From Prostheceraeus crozeri (Eukaryota; Platyhelminthes; Polycladida; Euryleptidae): a stretch of 64,000 nucleotides of DNA. The stretch spans positions 1 to 64,000 of the forward strand of contig CAJQUW010003392.1 of the NCBI GenBank assembly GCA_907163375.1. Direction: 5' to 3'. The notes beneath the pieces are model-generated. The model was not told where the DNA came from and ran no database searches. It was given only the letters and a program-made list of their open reading frames with translations. This document shows, one piece after another, positions 54,697 through 63,700 of the stretch (its first letter is position 1; each line of letters opens with the position of its first letter). A program made the position numbers and the translations under genes.

Positions 54697-56031
54697 TTAG
54701 CCTATTCTAGCCATCTTTCCATTAAGAATTTCAATAGAATATATTGTATCTTCTAGCAATAAACCATAAGCCATCAATGAAGTTGTGGAATCTTTTTTTT
54801 CAATATTAATTGTTACATCACAACCATTTTTAATAATATCTTCAGATTGTGCACTTAAATCGAAACAGAAAATTGGATATAAATGTCTCCAATCTCCAGG
54901 AGTTAATTGTGGTTCAACTCCAAATTCTATACAAAGATTTCGATAAGAATCATATCCTTCCATAAATTGATTATTGGTATCATCGAATCTTAATGGATCA
55001 ATTGGATATCGGGTTTGATTTAATGAAACTTGTAAACTTCGAATTGTATTAATATGAAAAAGATTATTGTTCTCATCAAAACTTGGAGAATTATTTCTTT
55101 GAAAAGTTAGTAATAAATATCTTGGAGTATTCGCAGTTCTAGTAAAATGCCAGTTAAATCTTTGTTCGGAAAAAGTTACTGAACTAGCAGTACGCTTTAG
55201 AAAATTTACTGGAATTGGTTTGTTAGTATTTAATCTTTTTGCAATAGCTGTTTCAATCTCTAAACTAGGAGTAATATGCTTAATCCACCATTCAAGTCTA
55301 TCAATTTTTAAATATGCTTTTTTTCCAGTCTTACCAAAAAAGATTAATTCATTATTTGCTGTACGATGAATTATTAACTTAAATTTTAATTGATATGATA
55401 TTTTATCATAATCTAAATATCCGAATAATAGAGACAATGACCAATTAACTGTCTGTTTACTTTTCTTGTTAAATTCACGTCTTTCTTTATATGCATCATT
55501 ATTTGTTTTATTTAAATGTTTTGCAATATTTTCTACATCTTTCGCAATTCCTGCTGCATCTGTTCCAGCGTGAGTTAAATCATCAACAATTATACCATCA
55601 TTAGTATCAGGAAACCAACCTTCGATTTCATACTTTTTATTATTTTCACCAATTGTTACAAATCTAAGCATTGTATCAATTACACCTGGAGAATCACTTA
55701 TTGTTTCTATATTTTGAGTTGCAACATCTAAACGCATTTGTGTAAATAATCTTGGAAAGAAATTATTCTCTAATGCAATATTATCGGTATCTGGTAATGG
55801 TGTTGTAAAATTGGCATCACTATATAAAGAATATTCACAGTGTAAAAATGAATCAGGTAGATATATATAACTCTGCTGATTATCAACTTCAAAGATTAAA
55901 TCATCTCCAGTATTTACTCTACTGGAAGATCCGGGATTCATAGCAATTCTTATATAGTCATTCTTTTTTTGATTGTAACTGACGAACGGAGGATCGTCTA
56001 ATCTAAATTTATTTTCGATAAGCGAAGACAT
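54697..56031 (-). CDS. Major capsid protein candidate (double jelly-roll type)
   Basis: 444 residues, complete and uninterrupted, the longest frame of the minus-strand block. Features: an N-terminal region with DPPFVSYNQKKNDYIRI, followed by polar beta-strand-like segments (DDLIFEVDNQQSYIYLPDS, FLHCEYSLY, NNFFPRLFTQMRLDV), a hinge-like acidic part around 155-175, and a second set of strands (WSLSLLFGYLDYDKISYQLK, RLEWWIKHITPSLEIE, YLLLTFQRNN). The (P)D-x-F-x-x-x-Y-x-L opening and F-x-x-LF-x-x-(M)R strand resemble Polinton/adintovirus hexon-like capsid proteins. Size, position next to small virion proteins and absence of enzymatic motifs agree. The fold is inferred. Confidence 0.65.
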   Translation of the reverse strand: MSSLIENKFRLDDPPFVSYNQKKNDYIRIAMNPGSSSRVNTGDDLIFEVDNQQSYIYLPDSFLHCEYSLYSDANFTTPLPDTDNIALENNFFPRLFTQMRLDVATQNIETISDSPGVIDTMLRFVTIGENNKKYEIEGWFPDTNDGIIVDDLTHAGTDAAGIAKDVENIAKHLNKTNNDAYKERREFNKKSKQTVNWSLSLLFGYLDYDKISYQLKFKLIIHRTANNELIFFGKTGKKAYLKIDRLEWWIKHITPSLEIETAIAKRLNTNKPIPVNFLKRTASSVTFSEQRFNWHFTRTANTPRYLLLTFQRNNSPSFDENNNLFHINTIRSLQVSLNQTRYPIDPLRFDDTNNQFMEGYDSYRNLCIEFGVEPQLTPGDWRHLYPIFCFDLSAQSEDIIKNGCDVTINIEKKDSTTSLMAYGLLLEDTIYSIEILNGKMARIG

Positions 56032-56099
56032 TTTTATAAAAAATAATTTGACTTTTTGTTTTTCTCACAGATAGAAAAAATTTTTACTAAAATATAATT

Positions 56100-56579
56100 T
56101 TAGAATTTTGCTAGACCATTACCTCTTATTTCTTCAATTGTTTTTTCATTATGTTTACTATCACCCTCCACAGCTATGTTAGCAATTTTGTTTTTTGTTT
56201 CATCTGAAAGTTTTTTTAATTTTTTTAGTTCTTCAGAATCATTCTTGAGTTTACGAATAGCTTCTAGTTGTTTTAATTCGTTTTGTGATTTAACAGCATT
56301 TGATATTGCACTAGCTGTACTAGCTGTAGATATAGCAGCTGCTCCTTTTGCAGCAGATGTAATCAAATCTTTATTATTTTTAATTAAGTTAACGATACTT
56401 CCAATACCAGAAAAGATGCCATCTCCTTCTTTTTGGACGGCACCTGCGGTGCCTAGGAACTTTTGTGTTCCGATTGTTTCTCTATTATCATAATGGTAAA
56501 CCGGATTCATACGTGGTTCATGAGCAATTTTTTGATTTGAAGCAAATTGTTTAAGATTGTGTTTATAAATTATAGGCAT
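56100..56579 (-). CDS. Small virion-associated protein candidate, amphipathic/coiled coil
   Basis: 159 residues, complete. An N-terminal polar part is followed by DGIFSGIGSIVNLI, an Ala/Ser-rich helix (TSAAKGAAAISTASTASAIS), then a charged coiled coil (ELKQLEAIRKLKNDSEELKK). A glycine-containing amphipathic helix next to a coiled coil fits minor capsid or membrane-lytic proteins of this virus group, but I do not recognise the family. It is immediately upstream (in transcription) of the capsid gene, 68 bp from it. Residues about 37-47 are encoded by two adjacent GC-rich palindromes. Confidence 0.45.
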   Translation of the reverse strand: MPIIYKHNLKQFASNQKIAHEPRMNPVYHYDNRETIGTQKFLGTAGAVQKEGDGIFSGIGSIVNLIKNNKDLITSAAKGAAAISTASTASAISNAVKSQNELKQLEAIRKLKNDSEELKKLKKLSDETKNKIANIAVEGDSKHNEKTIEEIRGNGLAKF

Positions 56580-56630
56580 TTTTTAGTAATAAATTTGACT
56601 TTTGGGAAAAAAATAAATTATAAAAAATGT

Positions 56631-56804
56631 TTATTTTTTGTTCTTAACTTTTACAGATTGCGTTTTTGGTTTAACTTGAACAGGAACCAAACCTGCATCA
56701 ATCATTCTTTTTATTCTATGATTTTCTTTCATAATATTTCTTTCTTTTATTAACTCTTCTAATTGTTTAATTCTTTTAAAATTATTAGCTCTAATTTTAT
56801 CCAT
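56631..56804 (-). CDS. 57-residue basic protein
   Basis: ATG at 56804 to TAA at 56631. The peptide is very basic and helical (NNFKRIKQLEELIKERN, then NHRIKRMIDAGLVPVQV) and ends in a Lys-rich tail. Its position between two virion-type genes on the same strand with 50-bp spacing supports a real gene, perhaps a DNA-condensing core protein. Function not recognised. Confidence 0.4.
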   Translation of the reverse strand: MDKIRANNFKRIKQLEELIKERNIMKENHRIKRMIDAGLVPVQVKPKTQSVKVKNKK

Positions 56805-56989
56805 TTTTAAAATTATATACTTTTATATTTTTAAATTTTTTTAAAAAATTATATTTATACTTTTATATTTTTAAAATTATATTTATATTTTTATATTTTT
56901 GAAATTATATTTATATTTTTTATGATTTTTATTTTTTGTAGGTAAAAAATATTTAAGTTAATATTTAAGTTAATATTTACAATACTCGT
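56805..56989. other. Very AT-rich spacer with repeats
   Basis: Imperfect repeats of TTTATATTTTTAAAATTATA and of TTAATATTTAAG lie in the spacer between small-protein gene and coiled-coil gene. No frame seen. Confidence 0.5.
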
Positions 56990-57876
56990 TTAAGATTTAC
57001 GTTTATGAATATCTAACAACTTCGAGATAACTTTATTAATTGCTTGTTGCACTTTATCTATTGCATCAAGAAGCGTTTGATGTACTTTAATTTCTTTTTC
57101 AGTCATTTCTAATTTTTTCTCACTTTTCTTTAATTCTGTTTTTAAAGCATTTAATTGAACTTTAAGACCATCTACTTTTCTTTTAACGAAATCTAACTGT
57201 TCTTTATTTTCTTTAGAGTTTTCTTGTAAATTTTTCTTTAATTCATTTTCTAAATTGATTTTAAGAGTTTTTATTTTATCAACTTTTTCATTAAGTGATT
57301 TTACTTCAATTTTCAAATGATTTATTTTTTTAATTTGTTGAGTAATTTTAGAACTCAATTCATTCACACTTTTTTGGAATGTAGTTTGTAACTGTTTTAA
57401 ATTTTTTTAATTCTTTCAGGTAGTTTTTCTATTTCATCTTCTAATTGTTCTTGCAATAATTTTATCTGATGTTTATTTTTAATGACTGCAGATTTTGACT
57501 TCATAGAAAGTAATATTAAAATTTTTGATTGTTCTGAAATCTTTTTAAAAAGTTTTGCTATATCTGCTTCTAGCTCTCTGTCCTTTTTATCAAGTTTTAA
57601 TAATTTTTCGTTTAATGATTTGTCATTAAGTTTTAGCAACTTTAATTCATTCATCAGTGGAACCAAAACATCGTTTATATATTTTTCCTTTAAATCATTG
57701 ATTTGTGTATCAACATATTGTTTATTTGTTAACTCTGTATTTTGTTGCGGAAGAATAGAAAGATGCAATGGACCAGATAAAACGTCTCCAGTTTTCATGA
57801 TATAATTTTCTAGTTCTATTTCTGATTCACGATTATTCGGGATATATGCACCTCCACCAACATTTGGTAACATCAT
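56990..57876 (-). pseudogene. Coiled-coil, tail-fibre-like protein, split by a one-base slip
   Basis: The first frame (57876-57397, 159 residues) starts MMLPNVGGGAYIP, then ENYIMKTGDVLSGPLHL and ELTNKQYVDTQI, then a long coiled coil. The M-x-TG-x-LSG-x-L-x-L...(N)KQYVD pattern is the short repeat typical of phage tail-fibre and tail-collar proteins. It stops at 57397 in an A/T run. The next frame (57367-56990, 125 residues) starts 30 bases further on and continues the same coiled-coil character (KINHLKIEVKSLNEKVDK). A shift in the run near 57400-57410 separates the two. As one protein of about 290 residues it would be a trimeric fibre or spike candidate. Host-binding role is inference. Confidence 0.5.
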
Positions 57877-57941
57877 TTTTAAACAAAAAAAATAAAATTT
57901 TTTCTAATGAAAATAAAATTTTTTCTAATAAAAATAAAAAA
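57877..57941. promoter_or_regulatory. Divergent intergenic region, probable two-way promoter
   Basis: 65 bp separate the minus-strand coiled-coil gene from the plus-strand zinc-finger gene. It holds two copies of AAAATAAAATTTTTTCTAAT and A-rich leader. Divergent transcription must start here or inside the neighbouring genes. No TATA element stands out because the whole region is A/T. Confidence 0.35.
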
Positions 57942-58766
57942 ATGGAAATGACTCAAATTTGTCAAGTTTGCAATATGCGTTTTTTAAATCAAACGCTATT
58001 ATATTCTCATATGAAAAACACACCATGTGGTATGCATATGAATCAATTTCAACCTAATAGTATTCAACCTAATAATAGTATTCAACCTAATAATAGTATT
58101 CAGTATAATAATAATATTCAATCAGAGCAACCATTACAAAGATTAAAGCATTTATTTATTTCAGATAAAGAACAAAATCTTTATACTGCTAGACAAAATA
58201 CACCTAGGCAAAATAATAATAATTATTTAGCACAAAATAATAATGTAGCACAAAATAATCCTTTTGTTCAAAATAATAATGTAGCTCAAAATAATTATAT
58301 TGATAAAAATCAATTTGTTGAAAGTAATAACAAAAAAATATGTTCCGGATGTAATAAAAATATAACGTCTAAAAATTTTGCACGTCATTTAAAATTATGC
58401 GAACAACCAGAAGAGGTTAAAAAAAATAAAAAAGATAAATTAAAAGATCAGTTATGTCGTAATTGTAATAAATATTTTACAATTCAAGGAATTACTAATC
58501 ATTATAATTCTTGTATAAGTTCTACAAGACAATGTACAAGTTGTCAAATTACTAAACCTAAGACAGAGTTTTATGATAGTAAATATCAGTGTAAGGATTG
58601 TTTAAAAGAAAAAGTTAAATGTAGAGGTTGTCAGAAAATTATATTAAAGAAAAATTTTCAGCGACATGTAACACTATGTCCAAAACTTAATCAACATAAT
58701 AATCAACATAATAATAATTTATATCAAAATAATAATTTATATCAAAACAATAATAATTTATATTAG
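57942..58766 (+). CDS. Multi-zinc-finger protein with Asn/Gln-rich linker
   Basis: 274 residues from the ATG at 57942 (an upstream ATG at 57846 would only add a low-complexity leader overlapping the divergent gene). Five Cys/His modules: ICQVCNMRFLNQTLLYSHM near the start, then a PNNSIQ / QNNNVAQN-rich linker (residues about 40-125), then ICSGCNKNITSKNFARHLKLC, LCRNCNKYFTIQGITNHYNSC, CTSCQITKPKTEF...CKDC and KCRGCQKIILKKNFQRHV. C-x2-C-x(10-12)-H-x(3-4)-C repeats suggest nucleic-acid binding. The end is again Asn-rich. A regulatory or DNA-processing role in the element is possible. Not a gene I can name. Confidence 0.65.
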   Translation: MEMTQICQVCNMRFLNQTLLYSHMKNTPCGMHMNQFQPNSIQPNNSIQPNNSIQYNNNIQSEQPLQRLKHLFISDKEQNLYTARQNTPRQNNNNYLAQNNNVAQNNPFVQNNNVAQNNYIDKNQFVESNNKKICSGCNKNITSKNFARHLKLCEQPEEVKKNKKDKLKDQLCRNCNKYFTIQGITNHYNSCISSTRQCTSCQITKPKTEFYDSKYQCKDCLKEKVKCRGCQKIILKKNFQRHVTLCPKLNQHNNQHNNNLYQNNNLYQNNNNLY

Positions 58767-59129
58767 ATAAAATTACTTTTATTATTAAAATAGTCTTATA
58801 TATTTAAATAGTTATATTTCTACTAAAATAGTTGTATTTCAACTAAAAAAATCTTATATATATTAAAATATTTGTATTTCTACTAAAATAATCTTATATA
58901 TATTAAAATATTATTTTTTTAATAAGAAAAAAATATTATTTTATTAAAATATTCTTAAGCATTCCGGAAGAGAGGAGAGGACTAAAAATACTTCTTTTGA
59001 GTATAGGAACAAAAATTCCGACACATTCCGGAGGTTCTACAGAGGTTAAAAAACACTCATAAGAGTGTAAGAATGCGAGTCCGGAATTAAAAAATAATAA
59101 TTCCTAAATTTTTATTTTAAAAATATTGA
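58767..59129. promoter_or_regulatory. Intergenic region with GC-richer hairpin cluster
   Basis: 58955-59085 departs from the surrounding A/T: CATTCCGGA occurs at the left and again near 59022, and TCCGGAATT closes the block. Short inverted repeats follow one another: ATACT...AGTAT, GGAA...TTCC, CACTC(AT)AAGAGTG. The first part (58767-58950) has repeated ATATATTAAAATA / TGTATTTCTACTAAAATA. It is the leader of the ATPase gene, so a control element or terminator for the zinc-finger gene is possible. Confidence 0.5.
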
Positions 59130-60191
59130 ATGAATAAAAACGAAAATTTGGAAGATTTATATTCACCGGTTATAATTAAAAGTAATAAAAGTAATAAAAG
59201 TAATCTAAGTCGTCATAAATCTCTTAATGTATTTAATGAAATAATAAATAATTATATGAATAACACTGAGTTTCAAGATACACTAACCCCTCAAGATCCG
59301 AATCTAAAAGATATTAATAATAATATTGTAGATAATCCTATACATAAAAATATATATAATAATATAGATAAAAATATATATAATAAAAAATATTTAGAGA
59401 CACTACCCCCTTATTCATCTCTTAATAAAAAAATACCACAATCAGATCTTACACGTCTATGGAATTTTTTAAAATTTCATTGTATAAAAATATTGTTAGC
59501 ATGTATTTTAATATTTTTTATTTATCATCTTGTTATATGTATTGGAAATCAATGGGGTTACTTTCTAACAGAGGAACAAAAGAGAATAAATTTTTATAAA
59601 CAAGAAATAAAAACTTTTAAAGGATGGAAGACTGAGGAGGATAAGATTAAGGATAAAACTAATAATAAAAATATTAAACAATGTAAAATGTATCAAGAAA
59701 ATTTACATTTCATTGTTTACGGTAAAACTGGAAGTGGTAAGACTACGTTTATTAAAAAATATATAAACCAATATTATAAGGACGAAACAAAAGTACATAT
59801 TTTTTGTATGCATACTTCTGAATGGCCAACTTTTACAAACGTCTATAATGATAAACAATTAGATGAGTTACAAGATATGGAAAGTTTTGCTGGTACACCT
59901 GAAAATAAATCTTTATTAATTTTAGATGATGTTGCAAGTTTATCAAAACAAAAAAATATGTCAGAAATATTTACAAAAGGAAGACATCAAAATATTCAAA
60001 TAGTTGTATTAGCTCATAAAGCTTGTGATGTAGATAATAAGATTAGAGAAAACATTCAAACATTTTTTACAACTACACAAAATAATGCAGCATTCTTTAA
60101 TGATATTAATAAAAATTATAAAATGAATATGCCTTTATCATATTATACACAACATAAATATGGAATAATACGTGTTGACACCATAAGTTAA
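59130..60191 (+). CDS. FtsK/HerA-type packaging ATPase with N-terminal membrane segment
   Basis: 353 residues. Walker A VYGKTGSGKTTF (residues 196-207), Walker B SLLILDDVAS (Asp266-Asp267), then TKGRHQNIQIVVLAHKACDV with an arginine-finger-like GRH and the sensor-like QIVVLAH motif. This is the A32/FtsK-HerA-type genome-packaging ATPase of Polintons and large DNA viruses. The first 190 residues are unusual: an Asn-rich polar part with IYNNIDKNIYNKK repeats and one strong hydrophobic helix at about 115-137 (IKILLACILIFFIYHLVICI). Most relatives I know begin close to the ATPase core. The next gene starts 3 bp after its stop, so they are probably co-transcribed. Confidence 0.8.
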   Translation: MNKNENLEDLYSPVIIKSNKSNKSNLSRHKSLNVFNEIINNYMNNTEFQDTLTPQDPNLKDINNNIVDNPIHKNIYNNIDKNIYNKKYLETLPPYSSLNKKIPQSDLTRLWNFLKFHCIKILLACILIFFIYHLVICIGNQWGYFLTEEQKRINFYKQEIKTFKGWKTEEDKIKDKTNNKNIKQCKMYQENLHFIVYGKTGSGKTTFIKKYINQYYKDETKVHIFCMHTSEWPTFTNVYNDKQLDELQDMESFAGTPENKSLLILDDVASLSKQKNMSEIFTKGRHQNIQIVVLAHKACDVDNKIRENIQTFFTTTQNNAAFFNDINKNYKMNMPLSYYTQHKYGIIRVDTIS

Positions 60192-60194
60192 CAT

Positions 60195-60638
60195 ATGCAA
60201 GTATATGATAAAGATTTAAATATATTAGTAGATACTGAACATGAAATCTATAATAACTCTCAAGATTTTGATATTAGAATATATGCAAATACAAAACATT
60301 TATCAAATCAAGTTATAGAACAAATAATTATCTTTTTAGAGTCTGAAGCAAAAGTACCACTAAAAATTATTCCTGATACATTTTATTTTTATTTTGATCA
60401 TTATTTAAATGCAAAATTTGGTATACCAATACCTAACAGATTACAAGATAATGAAACATTAAACTATTTAAAAATTGCAATAAATGATGTTAGAAACGGT
60501 TTAAGAAAAGCAACTCCAATAATATCTGATGTTAAATCTACATTTTCTGATGCCAAATCTACATTTGATGAAGCCAAAAAAACATATAATGATATAAAAC
60601 CATTAATAAATGGTGTAAGTGAAATACTTAATAATTAA
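60195..60638 (+). CDS. 147-residue protein of unknown function
   Basis: Starts three bases after the ATPase stop. A mixed N-terminal part (DFDIRIYANTKHLSNQVIEQ, IIPDTFYFYFDHYL, FGIPIPNRL) is followed by an amphipathic helical tail with a repeat (DVKSTFSDAKSTFDEAKKTY, related units of 6-7 residues). Such helical tails occur in virion or membrane-associated proteins. I do not recognise the family. The tight coupling to the packaging ATPase suggests a related role in assembly. Confidence 0.5.
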   Translation: MQVYDKDLNILVDTEHEIYNNSQDFDIRIYANTKHLSNQVIEQIIIFLESEAKVPLKIIPDTFYFYFDHYLNAKFGIPIPNRLQDNETLNYLKIAINDVRNGLRKATPIISDVKSTFSDAKSTFDEAKKTYNDIKPLINGVSEILNN

Positions 60639-60784
60639 ACAAATTTATCATAATTTTACAGATATATTAGAATTTTTCCATTATATATATATTTTAGAAT
60701 TTTTTTCTCTAAAAATTAAAACATCAATTTTTTTAAAAAAAAAATTTTCTCAAATTTTCTCTAAAAAAATAAAAAATAAAAAAA

Positions 60785-63700
60785 ATGGATAAGTTTTATT
60801 GTGTCTTATGTGAAAAAAAAAAAAAAAAAAAAGAAGTTATCAATCTCATCTACAAAGTAAAATGCATTTACGAAATGTAGAACGAGTTGATAAAGGAAAT
60901 ATATCGAAATTAAATAATTATAAAAACTATATAGAAACATTACCTACTGATATAAAAGTTAAAAAAATATTTTATGATTATTCACATTCGGAATATAAAA
61001 AAAAATTTAATAGGGAAGATGAACATGCACCAGATGGAAGATATTTATTTAGCGATACTGATGAATTTAACGAAATAGATGAATTTGATGAAGCTGAACG
61101 AACCGATGAAGCCTTAGCAAATATAAAATATTTATTTAATCAGTCTGTTGAATATAATGAAACCGATAAAACTTTTTATAATGTATTAACTAACTTTTAT
61201 AATATATTTAAGAAATCTTTCAAATGTTATATGAATGTAGAAGTACTTTATACAAAAAATGGACCTGATGGAATTCCTGAAGAAATAATACAAGGACATT
61301 TTACAAATTCACAAGAAATTCATAATGTAAATGATATACAACCCATATTTGAACAAATGATACTTAAATTAGAAAATTGTATAATTGAAGCCCAGTTACG
61401 TGAATCTGGTTGGAGATTTGTTAAAATACTATCTAAGAAAATAGTAATTGATAAATATAAAAATAATACTGGTGGTAGTTATGTTCCTTTACCTTTCAGT
61501 TCACCACAAATAATCAACATAAAAAATGAAGATGATTATTGTTTTCTGTAGAGTATTATAGCACACTTACATCCTGCAGAATATCACAAAGAAAGACTAA
61601 GTCATTACAATAAAGAAGAATACATAAATGAATTTGATCTCTCTGATGGCTTAGATGAATTTCCATATGATTATAATAGGTTAATAAAGTTTCATAAAAA
61701 GAATAAAAATTTAATTGAAGTAAATGTTTTTGAATTACATGTGAATTATGTTTCTATTGGTAAAATTATTCCACTTTACTCAGATTCAAAAAAATTTTAT
61801 TTGAATAATAAAAATTTATCTCAATCAGAAATAGTATATAATGATAGAGGAAATTACATGCATCATAATATTTTTTACCAAGGAAATATAATATGTACTG
61901 AAAAATTTGAAATTGTTAAAACACTATCACCAATAATCATTAATCATAATAATTATAAAGGACGTACTGATGATTATAATTACAAATATTCATCTTTATC
62001 TTCAGAATATCAACAAAAATTAGAAAATTTAAATAAAAGTTTACAAAAATGTAAAACAGATTATCAACAACAAACAAAAATATTAATACAAGAATATGGC
62101 CATAAATATCAAAAAAAGATAGAAACAATTCAAAAATTAAATGAAGAAAATAATAAAGACAATCAAGAATTAAATAATGAAGAAAATGAAACCAAACAAA
62201 AAATAAATGAATCTTTAAAAAAATGTCTACAACAATATAAAGAACAATATGATAAAGAATATATTTATCAGCTACAAATATTAAATCAAAATTATCATCA
62301 AAATACATTTAATCTTGCAAAAGAAATTAATGAAACACATGAAATATATAAAGATGAATTTGTAAAATTAGAACAGTCAAAACAACCAGCACAAGCGAAT
62401 ATATTATATTATCAGGGTCATTTTATATTGTGTAAAGATGTTTCTATATTCACAAAAACTTCAGATAATAAAAATTTTCCTTGTCTTCAATGTATGACAA
62501 GTTTTAGAACTTTAGAAGAAATGAATAGACATTTGGAGAATTGTCAACAAAACGAAGCAGTTCAAAATACTTTTCCTAAAGATGATTATTTAGAATATAA
62601 TAAATGGTATTTTAAAAATAAAGTACCCTTTACTATTTATTGTGATTTTGAAGCATATAATGTTAATATGACACAAAATCGAACGGAAAGTTCCAGGGCT
62701 TCACCCGATTCTGAAAATTATAATTCTGAAAATTATAATTCTGAAAAAAGTGCACCTGGAAAAAGTGTAGCTGAACAAAGTAAAGAAAAATATTTATTTG
62801 AACAAAAACCATTATGTTGGGGAATGTACATTTATTCAAATTATCCTGAATTATTTAAATCAGAATATTTACAATACTATGGTGAAGATAGTTCAGAAAT
62901 GTTTACAAAGAAAGTAGAAGAATTACAAGGACGTTTTTCACAATTGCTTGAAACAAATATACCAATGATACCATTAACAAATGAAGAAAGAAAAGAATTT
63001 TATGATGAAATAAATTGTTATTACTGTGGAAAAGGTTTTACAAATAAATATAAAACTGGCAGAGGTAGATATCTTGATAAGGTAAAAGATCATGATGATC
63101 TAAATGGATTATATAGAGGTGCAGCACATAATTCTTGTAATCTTAATGCTAATAAATTTAAATATAACTTTGTTCCTTTATATTTCTACAATGGTTCTAA
63201 ATATGATTTCCATCTAGTAATGAAAGATTTATTTTCATCTGAAAAATTACAACAACAAAAAATAAATGTACTATGTAAACAAGAAGAAGAATATTTTTCA
63301 ATGCAATTAGGTTGTATTAGAATTTTAGATGCATTTAGATTTTTTACTCCCTATTCATTAGATGTTATGGGAAAAACTTTGAAACCCGAACAATGTAAAA
63401 TATTAAATAAATATAATTTAAAACCTTTAAAAGGCATATTTCCGTATGAATATATAACCTGCGGCTCACAGTCGAAGACTGATTTAACTGGAGATAAAAC
63501 CTGTGGTTCACAGTCGAAGACTGATTTTAATTCTGTGAATAAAATTATGGAAGAAAAACAACTTCCTCCAATAAATAAATTTAAATCAACATTAAAACAA
63601 TCACAATTATCTAAAGAAGATTATGCAGAAGCTGAAAAAAATTGGAGAGAGTTAAATTGTAGAACAATGTATGATTATACAATGAAATATCTACAGATAG

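Noticed and set aside
61940-62308. 122-codon minus-strand frame rich in Phe and Leu
   Set aside because: Antisense shadow of the coiled-coil part of the polymerase gene.
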